Assembly: GCF_963975745.1 (NCBI RefSeq)
Contig: NZ_CAXBIB010000001.1
Span: 124,001-188,000 of the forward strand
Reading direction: 5' to 3'
DNA length: 64,000 nucleotides
DNA from: Parvibaculum sp963975745
GTDB taxonomy: Bacteria; Pseudomonadota; Alphaproteobacteria; Parvibaculales; Parvibaculaceae
Made by a program: the position numbers and the translations under genes. The notes beneath the pieces are model-generated. The model was not told where the DNA came from. It made no database searches and was given only the letters and a program-made list of their open reading frames with translations. This document shows positions 53,380-61,386 of the stretch, one piece after another. How positions within the stretch are numbered: position 1 is the stretch's first letter; the number at the start of each line of letters is the position of its first letter.

Positions 53380-56300
53380 TCGCGGGCATCATCGGCTGGT
53401 CGGCGCGCAACGGCGTACTGGTGCTGATCGGCACGCTTTTTGCGATCGTCGCCGGCATTTACTCGATCGCGCGCATTCCGCTCGATGCGATACCGGACCT
53501 GTCGGACACGCAGGTGATCATCGTCACCGATTATCCCGGCCAGGCGCCGCAGGTTGTCGAGGACCAGGTGACCTTCCCGCTCGCGACCGCGATGCTCAAC
53601 GTGCCGCGATCCAGTGTTGTGCGCGGCTTTTCCTTCTTCAGCGTTTCCTTCGTCTATATCATTTTCGAGGATGGCACCGATCTCTACTGGGCGCGAAGCC
53701 GCGTCCTCGAATATCTGAGCGCGGCATCGGAGCGCCTGCCCGACGGCGTCACGCCGGCACTCGGGCCGGACGCGACCGGTGTCGGTTGGGTCTATCAATA
53801 TGCGCTGAAATCCTCGGAACTGAACCTTGCCGAACTCCGCTCGCTGCAGGACTGGCAGGTCCGCTTCGCCGTTTCGCGCGCCGAGGGCGTCGCCGAGGTC
53901 GCAACGGTGGGCGGCTTCGTCCGGCAATATGCGATCATCGTCGATCCGCTGCTGCTGAAAAGCACAGGGCTGACGCTGGCCGATATCGCCGGCGCGGTGC
54001 GGGCCAGCAACATGGATGTCGGCGGCCGCACCATCGAGCTTGCCGAAACCGAATTCATGATCCGTGGCCGCGGCTATCTCGGCGGCATCGAGGATATCGA
54101 AAGGATCGTGCTCCGCGCCGAGGGCGGCACGCCGCTGCTGTTGCGCGATGTGGCGCGCGTCGAACTCGCGCCCGACGAGCGGCGCGGCGTCGCCGAAATG
54201 GGCGGCGAGGGCGAAGCGGTTTCCGGCATCGCCCTGCAGCGCCATGGCGCCAATGCGCTCGAGGTCATTGAAAACGTCAAGCGCGAGCTGGCGGCGGTTG
54301 CGCCGAGCCTGCCCGGCAACACCGAAATCGTCGAGGTTTATGACCGCTCCGAGATCATCCGCCGCGCCATCGACACGCTGGTGCGCACGCTGGTCGAGGA
54401 AAGCATCGTCGTGGCGCTGGTCTGCTTCCTCTTTCTCTGGCATGCGCGCAGCGCGCTTGTTGCCGTCGTCACGCTGCCGGTCGGCATTCTGATGGCGCTG
54501 GCCGCGACCCATGCGCTCGGGATCCCGTCCAACATCATGAGCCTGGGCGGCATCGCGATCGCGATCGGCGCCATGGTCGATGCGGCGATCGTGATGGTCG
54601 AAAACGCCCACAAGCGGCTCGAACATGCGCCGCCCGGCGCCTCGCGCAGCGCTGTCATCATCGCGGCGGCGCAAGAGGTCGGCCCGGCGCTCTTTTTCAG
54701 CCTGCTGATCATCACCGTTTCCTTCCTGCCGATCTTCACGCTGGAGGCGCAGGAGGGCCGCCTCTTCAAGCCGCTTGCCGCGACCAAGACCTTCGCCATG
54801 GCGGCGGCGGCTCTGCTCTCGATCACGCTGGTGCCGGTGCTGATGACGCTCTTCATCCGTGGCCGGATCGTGCCGGAAGCCCGCAATCCGCTCAACAAGG
54901 CGCTGATCTGGCTCTACCGGCCGGTGATCGCGTTGGTGCTGCGCGCCCAGGGCGTCACCATCCTCGCCGCCGTTCTCGTGCTTGCCGTCACGGTGGTGCC
55001 GCTCAGCCGCATCGGTTCGGAATTCATGCCGAACCTCAACGAGGGGACGCTCTTCTACATGCCGACGACGCTGCCGGGTCTTTCGGTGACCAAGGCGGCC
55101 GAGCTGCTGCAGACGCAGAACCGGATCATCGCCGGTTTTCCCGAGGTCGCCTCGGTCTGGGGCAAGGCGGGCCGCGCCGATACGGCGACCGATCCGGCGC
55201 CGATGGAAATGTTCGAGACCATCATCAATCTGAAACCCGAACGCGACTGGCGGCCGGGCATGAATCTCGACAAGCTGATCGCCGAGATGGATGCCGCACT
55301 CCAGTTTCCGGGCGTCTCCAACGCCTGGACGATGCCCATCAAGGCCCGCATCGACATGCTATCGACCGGCATCCGCACGCCGGTCGGCGTCAAGATTTTC
55401 GGGCCCGACCTCGTCGAACTCGAACGGTTCGCCCGCGAGGTCGAAACCGTCCTGCGCGCCGTTCCCGGCACCTCGTCGGCTTATGCCGAGCGCGTCAATG
55501 GCGGTTATTTCCTCGACATCAAGCCCGACCGCGACCGCATCGCCCGCCACGGCCTCTCGATGGAAACGGTGCAGGAGACGATCGCGATGGCGCTGGGCGC
55601 CAAGGTCCTCACCACCACGGTCGAGGGCCGCGAGCGCTATGACGTGGTGCTGCGCTATCCGCAATCCGCGCGCGCCGATCCGGAGGCGATCGCGCGCGAG
55701 GTTTTCGTCACGACGCCCGCAGGGGCCGCCATTCCGCTCGGCGAGATCGCCGATATCACGCGGGCGCGCGGCCCCACCATGGTGCGCACCGAAAGCGGCC
55801 AGCCGGTCGTCTATGTCTTTGTCGATATCCGCGGTCGCGATCTCGGCGGCTATGTCGGCGAGGCGCGGCGCGTGGTTGCCGGCGAAATCGCGCTGCCGCC
55901 CGGCTACACGATCGCCTGGAGCGGCCAGTTCGAATATCTGGCGCGCGCCCAGCAGCGCCTTGCCGTCGTCATTCCGGTTACGCTGCTGGTGATTTTCCTC
56001 CTCCTCTATCTCAACTTCAAAGGGCTGACCGAAACCTTTATCGTGATGCTGTCGCTGCCCTTCGCGCTGGTCGGCGGCCTCTGGCTGATGGCGGCGCTGG
56101 ATTTCAACATGAGCGTCGCGGCTGCTGTCGGTTTCATCGCGCTGGCGGGGGTTGCGGCCGAAACCGGCGTCGTGATGCTGCTCTATCTCGACCACGCCCT
56201 GCGGGATGCCAGGGCGCTGGCCGCAACCGGGGGCCGGGCCTTCACCCGCGCCGACCTCAACGGCGCGATCATGGAGGGTGCCGTCGGGCGCGTGCGGCCG

Positions 56301-56510
56301 AAAATGATGACCGTCATCACCATTATGGCGGGCCTGCTGCCGATCCTCTGGGCCACCGGCACCGGCGCCGAGGTGATGCAGCGCATCGCCGTGCCGATGA
56401 TCGGCGGCATGGTGTCGTCCACCATCCTCACGCTGGTGGTGATCCCGGCGATCTATGCCATCGTCCACGGTATGAGGTTGCCCGATGACAACGCCGGAGG
56501 CGGCGGCTGA
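53376..56510 (+). CDS. cusA: Heavy-metal RND efflux pump (CusA/SilA type)
   Basis: A 1044-residue inner-membrane proton-driven exporter with about 12 membrane helices and two large periplasmic loops. Signs of the HME family: IPLDAIPDLSDTQVI, FEDGTDLYWARSRVLEYL and the helix-4 motif IAIAIGAMVDAAIVMVEN. The segments DTATDPAPMEMFET and RIDMLSTGIRTPVG carry Met residues at positions used by E. coli CusA for Cu(I)/Ag(I), so monovalent copper/silver is the likely substrate rather than Zn/Co/Cd. Coupled to cusB. The outer-membrane partner is not adjacent; a TolC-family gene begins at 63560. Confidence 0.95.
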   Translation: MIAGIIGWSARNGVLVLIGTLFAIVAGIYSIARIPLDAIPDLSDTQVIIVTDYPGQAPQVVEDQVTFPLATAMLNVPRSSVVRGFSFFSVSFVYIIFEDGTDLYWARSRVLEYLSAASERLPDGVTPALGPDATGVGWVYQYALKSSELNLAELRSLQDWQVRFAVSRAEGVAEVATVGGFVRQYAIIVDPLLLKSTGLTLADIAGAVRASNMDVGGRTIELAETEFMIRGRGYLGGIEDIERIVLRAEGGTPLLLRDVARVELAPDERRGVAEMGGEGEAVSGIALQRHGANALEVIENVKRELAAVAPSLPGNTEIVEVYDRSEIIRRAIDTLVRTLVEESIVVALVCFLFLWHARSALVAVVTLPVGILMALAATHALGIPSNIMSLGGIAIAIGAMVDAAIVMVENAHKRLEHAPPGASRSAVIIAAAQEVGPALFFSLLIITVSFLPIFTLEAQEGRLFKPLAATKTFAMAAAALLSITLVPVLMTLFIRGRIVPEARNPLNKALIWLYRPVIALVLRAQGVTILAAVLVLAVTVVPLSRIGSEFMPNLNEGTLFYMPTTLPGLSVTKAAELLQTQNRIIAGFPEVASVWGKAGRADTATDPAPMEMFETIINLKPERDWRPGMNLDKLIAEMDAALQFPGVSNAWTMPIKARIDMLSTGIRTPVGVKIFGPDLVELERFAREVETVLRAVPGTSSAYAERVNGGYFLDIKPDRDRIARHGLSMETVQETIAMALGAKVLTTTVEGRERYDVVLRYPQSARADPEAIAREVFVTTPAGAAIPLGEIADITRARGPTMVRTESGQPVVYVFVDIRGRDLGGYVGEARRVVAGEIALPPGYTIAWSGQFEYLARAQQRLAVVIPVTLLVIFLLLYLNFKGLTETFIVMLSLPFALVGGLWLMAALDFNMSVAAAVGFIALAGVAAETGVVMLLYLDHALRDARALAATGGRAFTRADLNGAIMEGAVGRVRPKMMTVITIMAGLLPILWATGTGAEVMQRIAVPMIGGMVSSTILTLVVIPAIYAIVHGMRLPDDNAGGGG

Positions 56511-56602
56511 GCGCGAGTGAAAGCACCTCGATCGACCGCGCCCACCTCCACGCTTGGACAAGGGGCTCGACGATACGCCGCCCGACCGAGGACGCAAAAT
56601 TA

Positions 56603-56648
56603 GAATTTTCCAGCTTCAAACGGTCCAGTTTCCGGGGAGCAGGTTATC
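56603..56648 (+). mobile_element. IS3-type element end, copy B
   Basis: Second copy, same orientation as 51211-51253, with an identical 26-bp core (56603-56628) and outer edge CCGGGGAGCAGGTTA. It lies between cusA and merA; copies A and B therefore flank the CusBA module. Confidence 0.65.
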
Positions 56649-56698
56649 GGCGTGGCTGTCTTCCTGATACGGATCAAAATGAAATACGAAGGTCCATG

Positions 56699-58132
56699 TC
56701 ATCCCGCGCAGCAGGACAGCTTCGCCACATCCTTGTCGAAGGTCTGCGCGGCGAGCTTCAGCCCCTCGACCGTCGTGAGATAGGGGAAGATCGTCTCACC
56801 GAGGGCTTTCGCCGTCATCCCGAACTTCAGCGCCATGGCAAGGGTCTGAACACTGTCCGACCCTTCAGGCGCCATGATCACCCCGCCGAGCAGACGGTCG
56901 GTTTTTGTGTCTGCCAACAGCTTGATGACCCCTCGCGTGTCGCGTGCGGCGAGCGCGCGCGGCACGTTGTCGAGGCCGAGGACGGAGGTCTTCACCTCAT
57001 ATCCCGCGGCAATGGCCTGTTCCTCGGTCAGCCCGACGCCCGCCACCTGCGGGTCGGTGAACACCACCCAAGGCATGGCGGAATTGTCATAACGCTCCGC
57101 TCCGCCCATGGCGTTCGTCGCCGCGAGCTTTGCGCCATAGGCGGCCATGTAGACGAATTGATCGCGGTTGGTGACATCGCCCGCGCCATAGACGCCCGCC
57201 CGTGATGTCGCCATGTCGTCGCCAACCATGATCGCGCCACGCCGGTCCGTTTCGATGCCCATTTCCGCCAACCCCAATCCTTCGGTATTGGGCGCCCGCC
57301 CGGCGGTGACGACGAGATGTTCGGCGGTCAGTTCCAGGCGGCGGCCATCCTCTTCGATGCACAGCACCGCGCGACCTCCGTCCGCGTGACAGGCGTCATA
57401 GGTCACGCCGCAATGCATTGCGATGCCTTCGCCGCGGAACACCTGCGTCAGCGCTTCCGATACCTCGGGCTCGACCTGCGGCAACAGACGCGAGCGGCAG
57501 ACCACCGTCACTTTGACTCCCATCCGCGCCATCATCTGCGCCAGTTCTGCGCCGATATAGCCGCCGCCGAGAAAGACGAGGCTTTCGGGCAGGGTCTCCA
57601 GCGCCAGCAGCGAGGTGCTGTCGAGCGTCGGCACATCGGCGATCCCCGGAATTGCGGGCAATGATGGACGGCCGCCGGTGGCGATGACGATCTTTGGCAC
57701 AGCGATCCGGCGCGTACCGACCTGCACGCCGCCCTCGACCAACCGCGCCGCGCCCTCGTCGATATAGGTGACGTTCTCATATCCCGGCAGCAGATCTGCA
57801 TATTTCTTCTGGCGCAAGCCCGTCACAAGCGCATCCTTGCCCGCTATCAGCGCGGCCCAGTCATCGACCTGCGCCATACCCGAAAGCCCGGGAAACCGCT
57901 TCGCTACCTTCGCGCCGTGGATCGCCTCGGCGGCGCGGATCATCACCTTGGAGGGCACGCAGCCCACATTGACACACGTCCCGCCGATCAGCCCGTGCCC
58001 GATCAGTGCCACGCGCGTGCCGGCCTCGGCCGCCGTGATCGCGGCGGAGAAGCCGGCCGACCCCGCACCGATCACGGCAAGATCGAAATTGCTTTTGGGC
58101 GTGCAACAATCGTTATTCATTGGATCATCCAT
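56699..58132 (-). CDS. merA: Mercuric reductase
   Basis: A 477-residue FAD-dependent enzyme that reduces Hg(II) to volatile Hg(0) with NADPH in the cytosol. FAD motif GAGSAGF; redox-active disulfide in GGTCVNVGCVPSK (Cys53, Cys58); NADPH-binding GGGYIGAELAQ; and the C-terminal vicinal Cys pair (LSCCAG) that receives mercury, diagnostic for MerA among the disulfide reductases. The N-terminal heavy-metal-associated domain of many MerA proteins is absent; only a short stretch with a CC pair (NNDCCTPK) precedes the FAD domain. Last gene of merT-P-F-A; its start overlaps the merF stop. Confidence 0.95.
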   Translation of the reverse strand: MDDPMNNDCCTPKSNFDLAVIGAGSAGFSAAITAAEAGTRVALIGHGLIGGTCVNVGCVPSKVMIRAAEAIHGAKVAKRFPGLSGMAQVDDWAALIAGKDALVTGLRQKKYADLLPGYENVTYIDEGAARLVEGGVQVGTRRIAVPKIVIATGGRPSLPAIPGIADVPTLDSTSLLALETLPESLVFLGGGYIGAELAQMMARMGVKVTVVCRSRLLPQVEPEVSEALTQVFRGEGIAMHCGVTYDACHADGGRAVLCIEEDGRRLELTAEHLVVTAGRAPNTEGLGLAEMGIETDRRGAIMVGDDMATSRAGVYGAGDVTNRDQFVYMAAYGAKLAATNAMGGAERYDNSAMPWVVFTDPQVAGVGLTEEQAIAAGYEVKTSVLGLDNVPRALAARDTRGVIKLLADTKTDRLLGGVIMAPEGSDSVQTLAMALKFGMTAKALGETIFPYLTTVEGLKLAAQTFDKDVAKLSCCAG

Positions 58133-58358
58133 TCTTTCGGATATTCAGTCGTTGTTGCCGCCGCCAGACGGCGTAGATCGTCAGTAAGATGAAGAAGGCG
58201 AGTGCCGGCAGCAGCACAAAATCGATCCATCCGAGCACCGCCGAGAGCCCCACCACCCCAAGCAGCACCACCAGCACCGGCGTGAAGCAGCACAACGCTA
58301 CGATCAGTGTGCCGATGATTCCCACTGCGACCAGCTTGCGGGCACTATGCTCAGACAC
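58125..58358 (-). CDS. merF: Mercury uptake membrane protein MerF
   Basis: A 77-residue inner-membrane protein with two helices (about 8-35 and 40-62) and the vicinal Cys pair CC in the first helix (VALCCFTPVLV, Cys23-Cys24), as in MerF, which moves Hg(II) to MerA. The usual second Cys pair of MerF is not evident. Start is taken as GTG 58358, where MSEHSARKLVAVG begins; ~18 extra residues are possible upstream. It lies between merP and merA. Confidence 0.85.
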   Translation of the reverse strand: MSEHSARKLVAVGIIGTLIVALCCFTPVLVVLLGVVGLSAVLGWIDFVLLPALAFFILLTIYAVWRRQQRLNIRKNG

Positions 58359-58362
58359 GCCT

Positions 58363-58695
58363 TCAACCACGCAAGCTGGCCGGATAGCCCGCATTCGTGG
58401 ACGCAGCGGCAATCGTGTCCGCGTTCGTCAACGCCGGATCGAACGCGACGGTTGCCGTCTTTGCATCGAAGTCAATGTCGACCGAGCGGACGCCGTCGAC
58501 GCCCTGCATCGCCTTCTTCACAGTGACCGGGCAAAGGGCGCAGGTCATGTTCTCGATGGCGAAGGTCTCGGTCTCAACAGTCGCGACTTGCGTCGATGCC
58601 GATTGCGCGGAAATCGGCGACACGGCCATCATGGACAGAATGCCGGCGGCGCCGAGGGCGAGGACGCCGGCGGCGATGATGAGGGGTCGTTTCAT
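58363..58695 (-). CDS. merP: Periplasmic mercury-binding protein MerP
   Basis: A 110-residue protein with a signal peptide (cleavage near ISAQS, residue 30) and a heavy-metal-associated domain with the MTCALC metal site (Cys52, Cys55; classical MerP has MTCAAC), followed by VTVKKAMQGVDGV and the usual beta-alpha-beta pattern. It captures Hg(II) and hands it to MerT. AAGGAG lies upstream of ATG 58695. Confidence 0.95.
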   Translation of the reverse strand: MKRPLIIAAGVLALGAAGILSMMAVSPISAQSASTQVATVETETFAIENMTCALCPVTVKKAMQGVDGVRSVDIDFDAKTATVAFDPALTNADTIAAASTNAGYPASLRG

Positions 58696-58723
58696 ATGTG
58701 CTTCTCCTTTTGTCGATATGCGG

Positions 58724-59113
58724 TCAGTAGAAGAGCGGCGCCCACCAGTCGATCGAGAGCGCCAGAAGAACCAGAACCGTTGCGATCCAGAGGGCCGATT
58801 TCGTGATGAGCGATGATTGAGGCCGCGCGCAATAGGAACCCTCGACGCATTCGGGCTTCTGTCTGAAATAGACATGCCAGAATCCGAGCCCGATTAGAGC
58901 GAGTGTGACCGTTGCAACGTAGGGCTTGTAGGGTTCGAGCGCCGTAAGGTTGCCGACCCAGGCGCCGGAGATGCCGAGCGTCACCAGAGCCAGCGGCACC
59001 ACACAGCAGGCCGATGCCAGGATCGCACCGATGATGCCACCGGCCGCGAACCAGTCTTTCTTTCGATCCGCCTCGTTTTCCAGTGGAGTCGTTCCGGTTT
59101 CCGTCCTGCTCAT
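58724..59113 (-). CDS. merT: Mercuric ion transporter MerT
   Basis: A 129-residue inner-membrane protein with three helices. The vicinal pair in the first helix (ILASACCVVPLAL, Cys36-Cys37) and the second Cys pair on the cytoplasmic loop (KPECVEGSYC, Cys89 and Cys95) are the Hg(II) relay. First gene of the leftward mer operon, divergent from merR across the operator at 59153-59183. Confidence 0.95.
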   Translation of the reverse strand: MSRTETGTTPLENEADRKKDWFAAGGIIGAILASACCVVPLALVTLGISGAWVGNLTALEPYKPYVATVTLALIGLGFWHVYFRQKPECVEGSYCARPQSSLITKSALWIATVLVLLALSIDWWAPLFY

Positions 59114-59152
59114 ATGTCCAATCCTCGCGGTCCTCGATTTTTCGATGAAGGC

Positions 59153-59183
59153 AGCGTACGGTCTGTATCGACTACAGACTCAA
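59153..59183 (-). promoter_or_regulatory. mer operator/promoter (MerR-type, 19-bp spacer)
   Basis: On the minus strand: TTGAGT (59183-59178), a 19-nt spacer and TACGCT (59158-59153), the overlong spacing that MerR-family activators untwist. Inside it lies the perfect dyad GTCTGTA-N5-TACAGAC (59161-59179). It drives merTPFA and lies 15 nt before merR on the other strand, so MerR binding also represses merR. Confidence 0.85.
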
Positions 59184-59197
59184 GAAGGTTCCGGCCG

Positions 59198-59611
59198 ATG
59201 AGCGATCACAATTCCGGGAGGAAATTGCAGCGGGCCAAATTGGCACGCCTGATGGGCTGCAATCTCGAAACCATCCGCTATTACGAGAAAACCGGCATGA
59301 TCCCCGATCCACCGCGCACCGCCGCAGGGTACCGGGTCTATGACGAGAGACATGCCGCCCGCCTCCGCTTCATCCTGCGCGCCCGCGAACTCGGTTTCTC
59401 CCTCCGGGAGGTTCGGGGGCTGCTCGACCTCGTGGACGGCGGCACGCAAACCTGTGCCGAGGTCGAGGAGCGAACCATGCGGCATCTGGCCGATGTGCGC
59501 GCGAAGATCGCGGACCTGATGCGTATCGAGGAGGTGCTGACGGCGACCGCGGCGCAATGCTCCGGCGAAGATGTTCCGCACTGCCCCGTGCTGGAGGCAT
59601 TGGCGCGTTGA
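59198..59611 (+). CDS. merR: Mercury-responsive regulator MerR
   Basis: A 137-residue MerR-family activator/repressor. N-terminal winged helix (CNLETIRYYEKTGMIPDPPRT), dimerisation coiled coil, and the three Hg-binding Cys: Cys86 in GGTQTCAEVEE, then Cys121 and Cys129 in AAQCSGEDVPHC. The spacing agrees with classical MerR (82, 117, 126). ATG 59198 is fixed by homology. It is divergent from merT. Confidence 0.95.
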   Translation: MSDHNSGRKLQRAKLARLMGCNLETIRYYEKTGMIPDPPRTAAGYRVYDERHAARLRFILRARELGFSLREVRGLLDLVDGGTQTCAEVEERTMRHLADVRAKIADLMRIEEVLTATAAQCSGEDVPHCPVLEALAR

Positions 59612-59699
59612 ACCGAATGGCAACGCTATCCGCGTTGCCGAACGTTTTCGAGGGCCGAGCGGGCTGCTACCTTCTCGCCGTCCGGAAACGCTCTGTCCA

Positions 59700-59719
59700 A
59701 CCTTCCCGCGTGGGAAGGT
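59700..59719. promoter_or_regulatory. CueR-like dyad or hairpin downstream of merR
   Basis: A perfect palindrome with ACCTTCC and GGAAGGT arms and a 6-nt centre. The arms are those of CueR/copper-type MerR-family operators (usual centre 7 nt). It could also fold as an 8-bp RNA hairpin after merR, but no T tract follows. No CueR gene is visible in the window. Confidence 0.45.
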
Positions 59720-59807
59720 CGATTTGACGCGGCTTCCATCGACGCCCGACGATCTTCACGACTATTTTGACTTTTACTCCGGCGGCCAACCCTCTTACAA
59801 TTGCCGC

Positions 59808-60203
59808 ATGGTCAGACGGTCGCCTCAGCGCTGGTTCATCATCCTCCTCGCAGTTTGCCTGGCGGCGGGAACGAATCTCGCGGCGGCGCGCGGCGTGGCG
59901 GCCGAACTTGTGGAAATCGGCGCGTCGGTGGTAGCCTCGGGCGCCAGTGCCGACATGGGCGCCTGCGCCGAAAGAGGCGGCATGACCGCCGACACGGCAA
60001 ATGGAATGTGCCCGGGCTGCAATGAACCCGCCGATAGCACATGCACCAGCATGGGGTCTTTCTGCCAGTCGGCCGGTGCGCTGAACCTGCCCGAGATGTT
60101 GGTCCTGTCCGCGCTCGGCGCTCAGAGCGCATACCGCTCCGTGCATTTTCATCGGAGCGGCCGTCCGGCTTCCCCCAACCTTACTCCTCCCCGGTTCTCG
60201 TAA
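59808..60203 (+). CDS. Small exported Cys-rich protein (CopL/DUF2946-like)
   Basis: A 131-residue protein with a basic N-terminus, a hydrophobic segment (about 8-26), a region with four spaced Cys (MCPGCNEPADSTC, FCQSAG) and a Pro-rich end (TPPRF). The layout matches the protein at 51351: Met/Cys middle, C-x2-C, Cys, Cys, then an L-P-x-x-L stretch. The start ATG 59808 is chosen by homology to that layout; the frame is open for 79 codons upstream. It lies 196 nt after merR on the same strand. Confidence 0.65.
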   Translation: MVRRSPQRWFIILLAVCLAAGTNLAAARGVAAELVEIGASVVASGASADMGACAERGGMTADTANGMCPGCNEPADSTCTSMGSFCQSAGALNLPEMLVLSALGAQSAYRSVHFHRSGRPASPNLTPPRFS

Positions 60204-60349
60204 ATCCCTTTGACGCTCGCGGACGCAGCCTTGGCTGTGTTCCGGGACGGCAAGGCTGGAGCGACGCGTGCAAGCCGCCCATGACGGCGCCTGCCGTGTT
60301 CCACCGCGACTCCTGTTATTTCGCGCGCACATTACGGAGGCAGAGGAGA

Positions 60350-60742
60350 ATGACGAGGCGGCGCAGACATACCACAGCAGGAAACGGTCTTGCCGGTTTG
60401 CGGCACTGGCGAGGTGTCGCCGTTCTTGCCGCGCTTGCCCTGTGGCTGGGCGCCGTCCTCTCGGGGTTCTGCCTTGCCCCCATGTCGGCTGCCGCATCGC
60501 CGGCCGCGATGACGCATTTACCCGTCGAGAGCGCTCCCGCGGACGCCGCTGACGAGCACGCGGTCGGCCTGCTCTGTGCGACCTCGGCTGCTTGCTACGC
60601 CATCCTGTCGCCGACGGGGCAGATGGAAGAGAGGCAGCAGGTAGCCGCCAACGCAACGCTGCCCTTGTGGGTCTCGTTCGTTACGCGGCGTCCGGACCCG
60701 CCACCGCCGAAGGCCTGCCTAGGAGCTTTGCCAAGTCGATGA
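60350..60742 (+). CDS. Small membrane/exported protein (DUF2946-like)
   Basis: A 130-residue protein: very basic N-terminus (MTRRRRHTT), one hydrophobic helix (about 21-43), an acidic middle, a Cys pair (LLCATSAACYA) and the Pro-rich end RRPDPPPPKA, a tail typical of DUF2946-like proteins. GAGGAGA precedes ATG 60350. It is one of the four small leader-like proteins of the island; role in metal handling is inferred from context. Confidence 0.65.
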   Translation: MTRRRRHTTAGNGLAGLRHWRGVAVLAALALWLGAVLSGFCLAPMSAAASPAAMTHLPVESAPADAADEHAVGLLCATSAACYAILSPTGQMEERQQVAANATLPLWVSFVTRRPDPPPPKACLGALPSR

Positions 60743-60787
60743 ACAAAACAATCGGGCGCAATTTGCGTCCCAAACCAGGAGGACAAA

Positions 60788-61129
60788 ATGTCCAGAACGT
60801 TCAAAACCTTTGTCATGGCCGGCGTTATCGGTCTTTCGGCCGCATTTCTGATGAGCGGGGCGGCGCTCGCCGGTTCGAATGTCAAGCACGGCCAGCAGAC
60901 CGTACCGATCGACGGCCGGCCGGCTGCGCCCGTGGCGGCCAAGGCGCCGGCAGGGACGGTCATGATGAGCCATGACCGCATGACGGCGTGCTGCCGCGTC
61001 ACGCATCAGCGCTATGGCAAGAGCGCGCCTGCCATGAGGCGGATGATGCACGGAGCCGACGCGCAGGAGAGCGTGCCGATGAGTGTGCATGGCTCCGGCC
61101 AGCCGGCGAACACCTACCGGAAGCGGTAG
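60788..61129 (+). CDS. Exported small Met/His-containing protein (113 aa)
   Basis: Signal peptide (VMAGVIGLSAAFLMSGAALA, likely cleaved after residue 28), then a mature part with MMSHDRMTACCRVTHQRYGK and MRRMMHGADAQE, i.e. clustered Met, His and a CC pair that could bind copper or mercury. AGGAGGA lies just before ATG 60788, an excellent ribosome-binding site. It follows the previous gene by 45 nt. I do not recognise a named family. Confidence 0.7.
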   Translation: MSRTFKTFVMAGVIGLSAAFLMSGAALAGSNVKHGQQTVPIDGRPAAPVAAKAPAGTVMMSHDRMTACCRVTHQRYGKSAPAMRRMMHGADAQESVPMSVHGSGQPANTYRKR

Positions 61130-61225
61130 CCGACCAAGCCTGGAACCGCGGGGCACTGCCTCGCGGTTCCATTCTCCCTCGCCACGCCGATGGACGGCGT
61201 CAACCGCAACGCACGGAGATATCAG

Positions 61226-61372
61226 ATGGCTGAGTGGTGCAACATGAATATGGAGGGAATGGGCTGGATGATGTGGGGGATGGGATTCTTCTGGATCCTC
61301 GTTATCGCCCTCCTCGTCCTCGGCGTCGCCGCCCTTGTGAAGTATCTGTTTTCAGGTCCGAGGAAGGGATAG
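61226..61372 (+). CDS. Very small Met-rich membrane protein (48 aa)
   Basis: A 48-residue protein with a Met-rich N-terminus (MNMEGMGWMMWGMG) leading into one membrane helix (FFWILVIALLVLGVAALV) and a short basic end. CGGAG lies 10 nt upstream of ATG 61226. Similar tiny Met-rich anchors occur near copper efflux genes. It is immediately followed by the IS110-family element. Confidence 0.65.
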   Translation: MAEWCNMNMEGMGWMMWGMGFFWILVIALLVLGVAALVKYLFSGPRKG

Positions 61373-61386
61373 CTCCTGACCTGAAG

